Below are positions 1 through 6,993 of a stretch of DNA of 15,244 nucleotides, piece after piece. The stretch is from positions 1-15,244 of the forward strand of contig PWOG01000034.1 in the NCBI GenBank assembly GCA_003557565.1, in the 5' to 3' direction. This DNA is from Desulfobulbaceae bacterium (lineage in GTDB: Bacteria; Desulfobacterota; Desulfobulbia; Desulfobulbales; Desulfurivibrionaceae). The position numbers were made by a program, and so were the translations under genes. Position 1 is the first letter of the stretch; each line of letters starts with the position of its first letter. The notes under the pieces were generated by a model. That model did not search any database. It was given only the letters and a program-made list of their open reading frames with translations, and had not been told where the DNA came from.

Positions 1-614
1 CGGTGATTACCTGGGCGCCGTCCTCGCAGTAGATGCCGGCCAGGTGTTTGTTCTGGCAAACGTTTTGCGCTACCTCGGCGGCCCGCTCGGAACGCCGGTG
101 GACTCCCTGGCCGGGGTGAGTGCCTTCCTCGAAGCGGCCGGGGTTTCGATCTCCTTCCCGGCCCTGGCCCTGGCCCGGATGCTCCCGCTCCACCTGTTTG
201 TCGTGGCCCAGCTTGCGCCCCTGATTGGTTTTCTCTCGGTCGACCTGGCCCGGGGGCAGCCGGTCGTCATCCTGCTTGGCCTGGCCCGGTGGGGTCTTGC
301 CGCCCTCTTCAAACTTGATCTGCCCCGGCGGGGTCTTGCTGTCGGTGTAGCCGTCGTAGCTGCGGATGAACTTGGTGCCGCCCGTTACCTTGGTCAGGAT
401 CCGGCTCTCCCCCACAAAGATGTGCTTGCTGCCGATGGAGCCGTTGCGTTCGGTGAAGAACTGATTGGCATAGACCGTCAGGTTCTGGCGGCTTTGCTTG
501 ATTACCCGCTCACCCTGGTCGTCGTAGTCGTAGGTGGGTCCGGCCCTTGTCCGCTGGGCGGGACACTGCATGCTGGATTTTTTGGAATTCGGGGGCTAGA
601 ATACACCCAAAACA
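1..614 (-). pseudogene. RHS/YD-repeat protein, 5'-truncated remnant continuing past the left edge
   Basis: On the minus strand one frame is open from just after a TAG at 615-617 to the window edge, about 204 codons, with no ATG. The translation begins with a YD-repeat (TYDYDDQGERV), followed by VYANQFFTERNG and SKHIFVGESRI, which match the late core of RHS/YD-repeat proteins (secreted or contact-dependent polymorphic toxins and TcC-like proteins). A hydrophilic linker with PPGQ repeats follows, in the place where the core usually continues toward a PDHLGS-type motif. RHS proteins usually exceed 1000 residues, so most of the N-terminal part is missing here. The only in-frame start candidate is a GTG at 564-566, which lacks a ribosome binding site. 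It is most likely a displaced C-terminal RHS cassette or a decayed gene. The family call is firm; pseudogene status is inferred. Confidence 0.65.
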
Positions 615-643
615 CTACCTCTTAAGTGCATGATGGTGCTAAT

Positions 644-748
644 ATGACGATTGCAGAGCGGATCAGACTGCTGCGACAGGAACGGCAATGGACCCAAGCG
701 GAATTAGCGGAACGTTTAGGAATCCTCCAGAAACAGGTATCGGCTTGA
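644..748 (+). pseudogene. Xre/Cro-type helix-turn-helix regulator, truncated
   Basis: ATG at 644 opens a 34-codon frame ending in TGA at 746. It contains RIRLLRQERQWTQAELAERLG followed by QKQVSA. This is the first half of an Xre-type DNA-binding domain (helix 1, the TQAELA helix and the start of the recognition helix). The rest of the domain is missing in this frame. In another frame just downstream (750-792) residues resembling the last helix (LKHRFQELSELM) can be read, which suggests a frameshift or small deletion. It lies directly upstream of the toxin-antitoxin pair and may be a relic of an older antitoxin or autoregulator. Confidence 0.5.
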
Positions 749-815
749 TCCGGTTATTCTCAAACACCGATTCCAGGAGCTTAGCGAACTGATGGTAAAT
801 CGAAGAGGATTTTTT

Positions 816-1001
816 ATGCAGACAGTGAAAGAGAAAATCGCGGAAGTCGTCCTGGCCCAGCCCGATGATGCCACTTACGAAGAGATCATGCGCGAACTGG
901 CCTTCGAAAGAATGATCGAGCGGGGCCTGAATGACGTCCGCACGGGACGGGTCATTTCGGATGAAGAGCTGTCACACCGGATCCGCACATGGCAGAGTTG
1001 A
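816..1001 (+). CDS. Putative antitoxin of a RelE/ParE-type toxin-antitoxin pair
   Basis: This is a 61-residue, charged, mostly helical protein (MQTVKEKIAEVV...). I chose the ATG at 816 because AGAGGA precedes it at a suitable distance; an in-frame ATG at 792 has no such site. Its stop overlaps the start of the toxin gene by 13 bp, the translationally coupled layout typical of type II toxin-antitoxin modules. Residues 1-45 likely form helices, and the tail (SDEELSHRIRTW) would be the toxin-wrapping part. The protein's own family is not certain from sequence; the role rests on size, charge and pairing with the toxin. Such antitoxins usually repress their own promoter. Confidence 0.6.
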   Translation: MQTVKEKIAEVVLAQPDDATYEEIMRELAFERMIERGLNDVRTGRVISDEELSHRIRTWQS

Positions 1002-1291
1002 GGTGGACCAGGGAAGCCGAGCAATGGCTGAAAGATATCCATGACTACATCACCGGCGACAACCCGGCCGCTGCCCAAAAGGTCATTGCCGGTATCTACG
1101 ATAAAGCGCAACTGCTGCGGAAATTCCCAGAGCTTGGGCACAAATACCGGTCGGAGCCCGAAGGCGAGATCCGGATCTTACTCTATGGCCATTACCGCAT
1201 CGTGTATCTGATAAGAACTGAGGGAGGGATTATTGACATCTTGGGCGTGTTTCATGGCGCCCTGGATATCGAGAGATATTTCCCTCGATAG
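989..1291 (+). CDS. RelE/ParE superfamily toxin
   Basis: This is a 100-residue protein of the plasmid-stabilisation (RelE/ParE) fold. Recognisable parts are the N-terminal strand and helix (LRWTREAEQWLKDIHDYI), the middle LLRKFPELGHKYR segment and the terminal strands with RILLYGHYRIVYLI and VFHGALDIERYF. These match the ParE-like branch, whose members poison DNA gyrase, although RelE-like ribosome-dependent mRNases share the fold. The Arg/Tyr-rich strand (YGHYRIVY) and the C-terminal aromatic/basic tail are intact, so the toxin looks functional. It is co-transcribed with, and overlaps, the putative antitoxin gene. The target (gyrase or ribosome) cannot be decided from sequence alone. Confidence 0.85.
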   Translation: MAELRWTREAEQWLKDIHDYITGDNPAAAQKVIAGIYDKAQLLRKFPELGHKYRSEPEGEIRILLYGHYRIVYLIRTEGGIIDILGVFHGALDIERYFPR

Positions 1292-1368
1292 AAAAGCGTA
1301 AGGTCTGCTTGCTCGGGCTGCAGCCGCTGCACGTCTTCCGCTGCCTGCGTTAACAGCCCGGCTTTATC

Positions 1369-1388
1369 AGCCCGTTGAAAAACGGGCT
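1369..1388. repeat. Short hairpin, AGCCCG-8-CGGGCT
   Basis: A perfect 6-bp inverted repeat with an 8-nt A/T-rich loop lies between the toxin gene and the PfpI promoter. It is not followed by a T-run on either strand, so it is at best a weak terminator of the toxin-antitoxin transcript. Confidence 0.3.
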
Positions 1389-1414
1389 CAATTCCGTATC
1401 AAGCCGCTCAGCAG

Positions 1415-1443
1415 TTGACTGCTTCGGGGTGGTGCTCTATTAT
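1415..1443 (+). promoter_or_regulatory. Sigma-70-type promoter for the PfpI-family gene
   Basis: TTGACT (1415-1420) and TATTAT (1438-1443) are separated by exactly 17 bp, each one mismatch from consensus. Transcription would start near 1450, giving a leader of roughly 75 nt before the PfpI-family gene. No operator is evident. Confidence 0.65.
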
Positions 1444-1526
1444 TTGGGCAGCCACCACGGCTGAACAACAACTTACGAATCGCATGATACAGACCTGGTA
1501 AAAAAACAGCTACAGGGAGGCACAGC

Positions 1527-2045
1527 ATGGAACTGTCCGGCAAAAAGGCCCTCATCATGGTCGAGGAGATGTACAACGATTATGAGTTTATCTACCCCTA
1601 CTACCGGCTGCTGGAAAGCGGCGCCCAGGTGGAGGTGGTTGGCCCCAAGGCCGGCCAGGTTTATCCCGGCAAGGCCGGCACCACCGCCAAAAGCACGGCG
1701 GCGGCCGGGGATCTCAAGGCGGCGGATTTCGACGGGCTGGTGATTCCCGGCGGTTACGCGCCGGACTTCATGCGACGTCATGACGCCATGGTCAACTTGG
1801 TCCGGGAGATGACCCAGCAGGACAAGGTGGTGGCCGCCATCTGCCATGCCGGCTGGATGCTGGCCTCGGCCAAGGTCCTGTCCGGCCGCACGGTAACCTC
1901 CTTTTTCGCCATCAAGGATGACTTGATCCACGCCGGGGCCAACTGGGTCGACCAGGAGGTCGCCCAAGACAACAAGCTGATCACCAGCCGCACCCCCCAC
2001 GACCTGCCCGCCTTTATGCGGGCGGTAATCCGCTCCATGGCGTAA
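1527..2045 (+). CDS. DJ-1/PfpI family protein (class I glutamine amidotransferase-like)
   Basis: This 172-residue single-domain protein is of the usual length for PfpI/YhbO-type proteins. Members are cytoplasmic and have been described as intracellular proteases, glyoxalases or deglycases acting on carbonyl-damaged molecules; the in vivo substrate here is unknown. The nucleophile elbow AICHAG carries Cys106 and His107. The EFIYPYYRLLESG stretch matches the N-terminal PfpI helix, with Glu20 aligning to the conserved acidic residue beside the cysteine. VIPGGYAPD and FAIKDDLIHAGANWVD are further PfpI signatures. The start follows GGGAGG with good spacing and lies about 75 nt downstream of a sigma-70-like promoter. 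It appears monocistronic: a palindromic repeat begins 7 nt after its stop and the next gene converges on it. Confidence 0.9.
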   Translation: MELSGKKALIMVEEMYNDYEFIYPYYRLLESGAQVEVVGPKAGQVYPGKAGTTAKSTAAAGDLKAADFDGLVIPGGYAPDFMRRHDAMVNLVREMTQQDKVVAAICHAGWMLASAKVLSGRTVTSFFAIKDDLIHAGANWVDQEVAQDNKLITSRTPHDLPAFMRAVIRSMA

Positions 2046-2052
2046 CCGAGAT

Positions 2053-2186
2053 GTAAGCGATCACAGGGCACCGCCATAAGCGGCGATCAGGCCGGCTCAC
2101 GTACTTATGTACGCTTCGCCGCCGGAACTCACCACAACCTGCGGCACCCTGTGACCGCTTACCATTTCGCTCCCGTGATCACTTAC
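2053..2186 (+). repeat. Palindromic repeat family, long copy 1 (3' of PfpI gene)
   Basis: The main unit (2053-2162) begins GTAAGCGATCACAGGG and ends in the complement CCCTGTGACCGCTTAC; over 22 bp the arms differ at three positions. The centre contains a second dyad, CGTAC-TTAT-GTACG, so the whole unit can fold as a long hairpin. A tail follows (to 2186) ending GTGATCACTTAC. Roughly 90% the same sequence occurs inverted at 14660-14792. The element starts 7 nt after the PfpI stop codon and lies between convergent genes, so it may act as a 3' stabiliser or bidirectional terminator of REP type. No transposase is encoded within it. Confidence 0.85.
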
Positions 2187-2231
2187 ACCGAGACCGTTTT
2201 GCGGCGCCGGCGGTGGCGGCAGGCGGGTTGG

Positions 2232-3038
2232 TTATTTAAGCAGCAGGGTCAACCGTTCGGCCAGCCTCTCGGCGGTGAAGACCAGGGACTCAAGGTCCAG
2301 AAAATCAAGTACCCGGGCATCGAAAAGCACCTTGACCGAGGCGGCAAAACCCTCTTCCGGCGCCTCGGCCCAAAAATGCAGACAGTGCGGAACCCGGGGC
2401 AGCACCGGGATGATCACGCTCAGGTCGGCGGCGGCCTCGGCGGGCATCTCACCGCCCAGCCGGGCGCAGGCTGCCAGCACCCGGTCCGGGGAGTGTTCGC
2501 TGAAAAGCCGGGCCAGGGGCTGCTGACAGTAGACGTCCAGGGTTCGCACCTTGGAAATGGTGTTGGGCAGGCTCTCCAGGCCGATCCATTCCCCGGCCGG
2601 GGCGGAGCCGCCGCCGGTGCGGATGTAGCTGTACAGCAGAATCTGGTCCCGGGGGTCCTCCGGCTCCGCCCCGTCCAGTAAAATCCCGCCGGCGGACAGC
2701 CGCGCCTCCTGCCCCAGGTAGTTGAAGACCAGGACCGGCCCGCCATCATCGCCGATCGTCAGCCGGCAACCCAGGGGCCCGGCCAGGGCGGCAAAATCCA
2801 GCTCGGCGATCCTGCTTTTAAGATACTCCACCAGCTCCAGCTCCCGCTGGCGCGGCACTCCTTCTAACTCCGGCCCTTGTTGCCGGTTGATCCCCAGGGC
2901 ATCGGCATCGATAAAGGGACACCGGGCGGGATCCTCGCCGCCCTTGGTGACGGCGGCGGCAAAGGCCAGGCAGGCGGGATAACCGCACTGGCCGCAATTG
3001 GTCTGCGGTGTTTTCTTGAATAATTCCAAAGGGTTCAT
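2232..3038 (-). CDS. 4Fe-4S domain protein with C-terminal DUF3786
   Basis: This 268-residue protein has two parts. Residues 1-45 hold a C-x2-C-x4-C-x16-C cluster (Cys15, Cys18, Cys23, Cys40; NCGQCGYPAC), the 4Fe-4S type also found in corrinoid iron-sulfur proteins and RnfB. The rest (about 70-265) fits DUF3786, a domain of unknown function found mostly in anaerobes, often fused to this cluster. No signal peptide or membrane segment is visible, so a cytoplasmic electron-transfer or cofactor-linked role is inferred. It starts 21 nt after the DksA/TraR-type gene and is probably the last gene of that transcript. The ribosome binding site is weak, which suggests coupling to the upstream gene. Confidence 0.8.
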   Translation of the reverse strand: MNPLELFKKTPQTNCGQCGYPACLAFAAAVTKGGEDPARCPFIDADALGINRQQGPELEGVPRQRELELVEYLKSRIAELDFAALAGPLGCRLTIGDDGGPVLVFNYLGQEARLSAGGILLDGAEPEDPRDQILLYSYIRTGGGSAPAGEWIGLESLPNTISKVRTLDVYCQQPLARLFSEHSPDRVLAACARLGGEMPAEAAADLSVIIPVLPRVPHCLHFWAEAPEEGFAASVKVLFDARVLDFLDLESLVFTAERLAERLTLLLK

Positions 3039-3059
3039 GGGGTTTTTCGGAATCTGGCT

Positions 3060-3404
3060 TTACTTGGTTTCCGCCTCGCGGGCGCAGTCGATGCAGGAGG
3101 GGACGCTGGGGTCGAAGCGGAGACGTCCTTCGGGGATATCGTCGCCGCAGTGAACACAGTAGCCGTATTCGCCGTCTTCGATGCGGGCCAGGGCGGTCTT
3201 GATCCGCAACTTCTCCTGGTCGGCCAGGCGCCGGGTGGCCTGGGTCATGGCCTGCTGCTGCATGGCGTCCATTCGCGAAAGGCGCCCTATCCTGGTCTGA
3301 TCCAGCTCCACGGGGGTGTCTGCCGCTTCATTGCCGGCCGTAAGGGCGGCCAGCCGCTCTTTGAGGAGCTGTTTGAAGGCGGTTAAATCTATGTCTTCAC
3401 GCAT
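3060..3404 (-). CDS. DksA/TraR-type C4 zinc-finger protein
   Basis: This 114-residue protein has an N-terminal helical region and a C-terminal C-x2-C-x17-C-x2-C zinc finger (Cys83, Cys86, Cys104, Cys107; CVHCGDDIPEGRL), typical of the DksA/TraR family. Members bind RNA polymerase through the secondary channel and modulate transcription, often with ppGpp. The coiled-coil part is shorter than in E. coli DksA and lacks a clear DxxDxA tip, so it may be a small paralogue rather than the main DksA. I chose the ATG at 3404 because GGAGAAG precedes it at about 6 nt; an upstream in-frame TTG at 3425 has none. It lies 68 nt downstream of recD and 21 nt upstream of the DUF3786 gene. Confidence 0.85.
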   Translation of the reverse strand: MREDIDLTAFKQLLKERLAALTAGNEAADTPVELDQTRIGRLSRMDAMQQQAMTQATRRLADQEKLRIKTALARIEDGEYGYCVHCGDDIPEGRLRFDPSVPSCIDCAREAETK

Positions 3405-3472
3405 GGTGTCTTCTCCGATTTGCAATACTACAGGATTTTTTAAAAAATTGCCCGGTCCGGAACAAAGCCCGG

Positions 3473-5539
3473 TTAAGGAGCCAGAGCCCCGGCCAGGCCG
3501 GAGGTTCTGGTCACCCGGCGCCGAACCGCCTGGCTGATCACGGTCTTGGAACCAAACAGATGGACCCGGCTGCGGGCCCTGGATACCGCAGTATAGAGCA
3601 GTTCCCGGCTCAGCAGGGGTGAATCGTCCCGGGGCAGGACCACCGCCACCCGGTTGAACTCCGAGCCCTGGCTTTTGTGGATGGTCATGGCAAAGGCGGT
3701 TTCGTGGCGGGGCAGCCGGCCCGGCGGCAGACGACGCGGGGGACCATTGGCGGCGGGGAAAAAGGCCATCAGTTCATTCTCGTCCTCGGGGGAATTCCAG
3801 ATGATGCCCAAGTCGCCGTTAAACAGCCGGGCCTCGTAACTGTTGGCCACCACCAGCACCGGCCGGCCCCGGTACCACTGATCATCTTCCGAACCCGTCG
3901 CCGAACGGGGCAGCAGCCCGGCGGCCAGCAGCAGATCCCGGCAGAAACGGTTGAGCTGCTCCACCCCTTCCGGGCCCCGGCGATGGGCGCACAGCAGGCG
4001 GAAATCCGCCAGCCGCTCCAGGGCCTGGGCCGGCGAGGCCGCCTCCAGGCAGGGGCGGAAGCCGGCCAGCACCAGCTCCGACAAATCACCTTCGGCCGCC
4101 GGGTCGTCGGGATCGCTCAGGGTTACTTCCGCCTTGTGGTCCGGGTGCCGGGCCGGCACCGTCAGTACCGCTTCCGGCTCCCCGGCCTTGATGCCCCGCA
4201 CCAGGGCGCCGATACCCCGCTGCGGATCGAAACGAAAACCCCGGTTGAGTTCGATGACCGATGAGGCCAGGGGTAAATGATCACAGGATTCACCATGGAG
4301 TAAGCATTCACAGGGGGCCGCAAGACGCGGTGCCCCGTGAATGCTTACGGACAGGCGGGGGGCGGCGTGGCAGATGTCTCCCAGGATGGAACCGGCCTCC
4401 ACCGAGGCCAGCTGATCCTTGTCGCCCAGCAGGACCAGCCGGGCGGTGGGGGGCACGGCGGCGAACAGTTTGCTCATCAGGGCCATGTCCACCATGGAGG
4501 CCTCGTCCACCACCACCAGGTCGGCGGCCAGGGGGTTTTCCCGGTTATGGCGAAAGATGGTGGGGCTTTCGCCCTGGTAACCCAGGGCCCGGTGAATGGT
4601 CATGGCCTGTAAATTACCCGCCCGGTCCCGCAGGGTTTCGGACAACCGGGCGGCGGCCTTGCCGGTGGGAGCCAGCAGCAGGACCCGGCAACCGCCGGCA
4701 ACGGAGCCGGTGCCTGCGGTCCCGGCTTCCATGGCTGCCGGGCCTGCCGGGGTTGACGGGGTTGCCGGGCCTGGCGTAGTTGTCGGGGTTGTCGGGGTTG
4801 TTGGGGTTGAAGAAAAAGGGGATTTCGTCAGCAAAGCCAGAATAAAAAAAATGATTGTGGTTTTGCCGGTGCCCGGCCCCCCGGAGATCACCGTGAGATG
4901 ATGATCAAGGACCCCCAGCACCGCCGCCCGCTGATCAGGGTCCAACTCCACCCCTGCCTCCGCCGTTAATTCGGCCAGGCGAGCGGCCGGGTTCTCAGGC
5001 TGAGGCCGCGAGGCAACCTTCACCGCCCGGCGACGGATTTCAGCGGCCAGGGCCTGTTCATACTGCCGGTAACGCCTAAGGTAAAGCAGTTGGCCGGCCA
5101 GCACCAGCGGCGCCACAAAATCTTCCTCTTCGGGGGGGTCGTCAGGGGATTCGCCGGATGACTCGTCGGGGGACTCGCCGCCGGAATCCAGGCCGTTATC
5201 GCCATCACCTTCCCGGCAATCCACCAGGGACCAGCGGCGCAACTCCCCTTCCAGGTTCTGGGGCTCGGGCGGGGGGTAACCCGCCCCGGTGGCCGCCGCC
5301 GGCCACCGTTCTACAGCCTCCCCCAGTTCCAGGCAGACATGCCCCTGATCCACGGCGGCCCGGAGCAAAGCGGCGGTGAGCAGCAGCGTCGGCGAGGCAT
5401 GGGGATCGAGCCGGGCCAGCAACTCCACCCAGTGGCGGTCAAACTCGGCCAGCTCTTCTTCCCGGACCAGTAGGTCCAGCAGTTGCGCCAGCTCCGGCCA
5501 CCCGGCCAAACCGGGCCTTAAAGGACTGTATTGAAGCAA
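3473..5539 (-). CDS. recD: Exodeoxyribonuclease V alpha subunit RecD
   Basis: This 688-residue superfamily 1B helicase is the 5'-to-3' motor of RecBCD, which processes double-strand ends for recombination and degrades foreign DNA. Visible motifs are Walker A GGPGTGKT (220-227), APTGKAAARL (290-299), Walker B VVVDEAS (342-348), GDKDQL (372-377), MTIHKSQGSEF (618-628) and LYTAVSRAR (648-656). It is longer than E. coli RecD (608). The excess lies in an acidic Ser/Asp/Pro stretch (110-140), a Thr/Pro low-complexity insert (239-283) and an insert at 398-422 encoded by a palindromic repeat. No ATG lies near the N-terminus; TTG at 5539 is the most likely start, 21 nt after the S1 gene stop, preceded by a weak AGTGGGG. 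Unusually, recB is not adjacent but about 9.3 kb upstream. Confidence 0.93.
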   Translation of the reverse strand: MLQYSPLRPGLAGWPELAQLLDLLVREEELAEFDRHWVELLARLDPHASPTLLLTAALLRAAVDQGHVCLELGEAVERWPAAATGAGYPPPEPQNLEGELRRWSLVDCREGDGDNGLDSGGESPDESSGESPDDPPEEEDFVAPLVLAGQLLYLRRYRQYEQALAAEIRRRAVKVASRPQPENPAARLAELTAEAGVELDPDQRAAVLGVLDHHLTVISGGPGTGKTTIIFFILALLTKSPFSSTPTTPTTPTTTPGPATPSTPAGPAAMEAGTAGTGSVAGGCRVLLLAPTGKAAARLSETLRDRAGNLQAMTIHRALGYQGESPTIFRHNRENPLAADLVVVDEASMVDMALMSKLFAAVPPTARLVLLGDKDQLASVEAGSILGDICHAAPRLSVSIHGAPRLAAPCECLLHGESCDHLPLASSVIELNRGFRFDPQRGIGALVRGIKAGEPEAVLTVPARHPDHKAEVTLSDPDDPAAEGDLSELVLAGFRPCLEAASPAQALERLADFRLLCAHRRGPEGVEQLNRFCRDLLLAAGLLPRSATGSEDDQWYRGRPVLVVANSYEARLFNGDLGIIWNSPEDENELMAFFPAANGPPRRLPPGRLPRHETAFAMTIHKSQGSEFNRVAVVLPRDDSPLLSRELLYTAVSRARSRVHLFGSKTVISQAVRRRVTRTSGLAGALAP
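4273..4348 (-). repeat. Palindromic repeat family, short copy embedded in recD
   Basis: The hairpin part (4300-4348) begins GTAAGCATTCACAGGG and ends CCCCGTGAATGCTTAC, a 22-bp inverted repeat with about three mismatches and a 5-nt loop. It is preceded by GTAAATGATCACAGG (4273-4287), the counterpart of the GTAAGTGATCAC tail of the long copies, at nearly the same spacing (27 versus 24 nt). It lies wholly within recD in the same sense as the gene, carries no stop in the recD frame and encodes residues 398-422, between the GDICHAA segment and the SSVIELNRGFRF motif. Confidence 0.75.
4748..4810 (+). repeat. GGGGTTG-type microsatellite inside recD
   Basis: On the plus strand GGGG or GGG runs recur. 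Three near-identical 9-bp units (GTCGGGGTT, GTCGGGGTT, GTTGGGGTT) span 4782-4808, with looser copies to the left. The minus-strand recD frame reads this as a Thr/Pro-rich segment. The closely spaced G-runs could form a G-quadruplex on the recD template strand. Confidence 0.7.
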
Positions 5540-5560
5540 GGTTGGCGCCCCACTGTCGGT

Positions 5561-6790
5561 CTACTTCCGGTCTTTTTTCGCCAGCTGGTCCTTGAGCAGA
5601 TCACCCAGGGTGCCCATGGACTTATCTTCCTTCTGGTTTTGGTGCTCACGGTAATCCTGGCGGCGGTCGCCGGAGTCGGCGGCCCGGGCGGCCGGTTTGC
5701 CCTCCGCCTGGCCGCTGTCGCCGGCTGCGGCGGCGGCCTCGCTCTCCTCCGGCGGCGGTACGCTCAAGGAAAGCCGCCGCCTTTCGGAATCAACTGACTC
5801 GATCATCACCTCCAGCTCATCGCCGGGCTGGACCACTTCCCGGGGATGATTGATCCGCCGGCCGGCGCCGAGTTTGGAGATATGCACCAGGCCGTCGATT
5901 CCCGGGGCCATGGTGACAAAGGCGCCGAAATCCATGAGCCGGGCCACCCGGCCCTGATGTCTTGATCCTTCCGGGAACCGGGCGACAACCTGCTCCCATG
6001 GATCGGGCAGGGTGTCCTTGAGGCTCAGGGAGTAGCGGTCCTTGTCCCAATCCAGGCTTTTGATCACCACCTCCACTTCGCAGCCCGGCTCCAGGTGGCT
6101 GTGGATATCATCCACCTGGCCCCAGCCGATTTCCGACATCGGGATCAGGCCGTCAACCCCGCCGATATCGACAAAGGCCCCGAATTTCTGCACCGAGGTC
6201 ACGGTGCCTTTGATCTTGTCGCCCACCTCCAGGCTGTTACGCAACTCCTCCTTGCGGGCCGCCCTCTCCTGTTCCAGCAGTTGCCGGCGGGAGAGAATAA
6301 TGTTGCGGCCGCCTTCGCGGAACTCGATGATCTTAAAGGAATAATTCTGGCCGATATATTCTTCGTTGTTTTCCACCCGGCGCAGACCCATCTGGGAAAA
6401 GGGGCAGAAGGCCCGGGCCCCGCCGCCCAAGCGCACCTGAAAGCCCCCCTTGCCTTCGGACTCCACCGTCCCTTCCACCGGGATCCCGCTGTGGTAGGCC
6501 TCCTCCAGATGGGCCTGGGTGGCGGAGCCGCCGACCTTGGTGGTAAACAGCTTTTCCTGTTTCTTCTCGGCAAGAAAGTACACCGTCACTTCGTCGCCTT
6601 CCGCCACCGTACTGTTACCATCGGCATCAAGGAACTCGGACTTGGCCACCGCCCCTTCGCTCTTGCCGCCCAGATCAATAAAGATCCACTCCTTGGTTAT
6701 ACTGACCACCTGGGCGGTGATCTGCTGCCCGGGCACCAGTTTTTCCCCGGCCGCTTCTTTTGCCGCAAAAAGTTCCTCAAAACCGCTCAT
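5561..6790 (-). CDS. S1 RNA-binding protein with four S1 domains (ribosomal protein S1-like)
   Basis: This 409-residue protein has four S1-type OB folds at about 20-90, 105-172, 190-258 and 278-348. The third and fourth carry the best consensus: KFGAFVDIGGVDGLIPMSEI and MDFGAFVTMAPGIDGLVHIS. A low-complexity Ala/Glu/Gly tail (350-395) and a basic C-terminal helix follow. Proteins of this type bind single-stranded RNA and assist translation initiation or RNA turnover. It is shorter than the six-domain S1 of E. coli, so it may be the main S1 of this lineage or a paralogue. I chose the ATG at 6790 because GGGAG lies 9 nt upstream; the start candidates at 6799 and 6796 are too close to it. It is 21 nt upstream of recD and likely co-transcribed with it. 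Confidence 0.88.
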   Translation of the reverse strand: MSGFEELFAAKEAAGEKLVPGQQITAQVVSITKEWIFIDLGGKSEGAVAKSEFLDADGNSTVAEGDEVTVYFLAEKKQEKLFTTKVGGSATQAHLEEAYHSGIPVEGTVESEGKGGFQVRLGGGARAFCPFSQMGLRRVENNEEYIGQNYSFKIIEFREGGRNIILSRRQLLEQERAARKEELRNSLEVGDKIKGTVTSVQKFGAFVDIGGVDGLIPMSEIGWGQVDDIHSHLEPGCEVEVVIKSLDWDKDRYSLSLKDTLPDPWEQVVARFPEGSRHQGRVARLMDFGAFVTMAPGIDGLVHISKLGAGRRINHPREVVQPGDELEVMIESVDSERRRLSLSVPPPEESEAAAAAGDSGQAEGKPAARAADSGDRRQDYREHQNQKEDKSMGTLGDLLKDQLAKKDRK

Positions 6791-6899
6791 TACCATCAAC
6801 TCCCAAATTTAATTACCAACAGGATGACCCCATGCCAGGCCACCGGCCGGGCCGCCATCCCCCCTGTCCATCATCGGGCTCGATCCCCGACGTTTATTG

Positions 6900-6929
6900 T
6901 ATTTACTTGATCTGACCCTCAACGGTCAA
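6900..6929 (-). promoter_or_regulatory. Weak candidate promoter for the S1-recD-DksA group
   Basis: On the minus strand TTGACC (6929-6924) is followed after 18 bp by TAAATA (6905-6900), about 110 nt before the S1 gene start. The -35 is good and the -10 poor. It is the best candidate in the 190-bp gap after the oxidoreductase gene. Confidence 0.3.
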
Positions 6930-6993
6930 CCGAATGGTTTTGTTGTCAGGCCCAACACTCCGTGGCCGCTTATCGGACTACCCCTGTGACTGG

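Noticed and set aside
44..625. A 193-codon plus-strand open frame at the left edge
   Set aside because: It is the complement of the RHS frame, which carries recognisable YD-repeat motifs; the hydrophobic look arises from the complementary codons.
3405..3472. Terminator between recD and the DksA/TraR-type gene
   Set aside because: A T-run is present, but the preceding CCGG repeats give only a 4-bp stem; not enough to call.
3677..4264. Plus-strand open frames of up to 195 codons
   Set aside because: They are antisense to recD, whose helicase motifs are intact throughout.
6095..6910. A 271-codon plus-strand open frame
   Set aside because: It is antisense to the S1-domain gene, which has four clear S1 folds.
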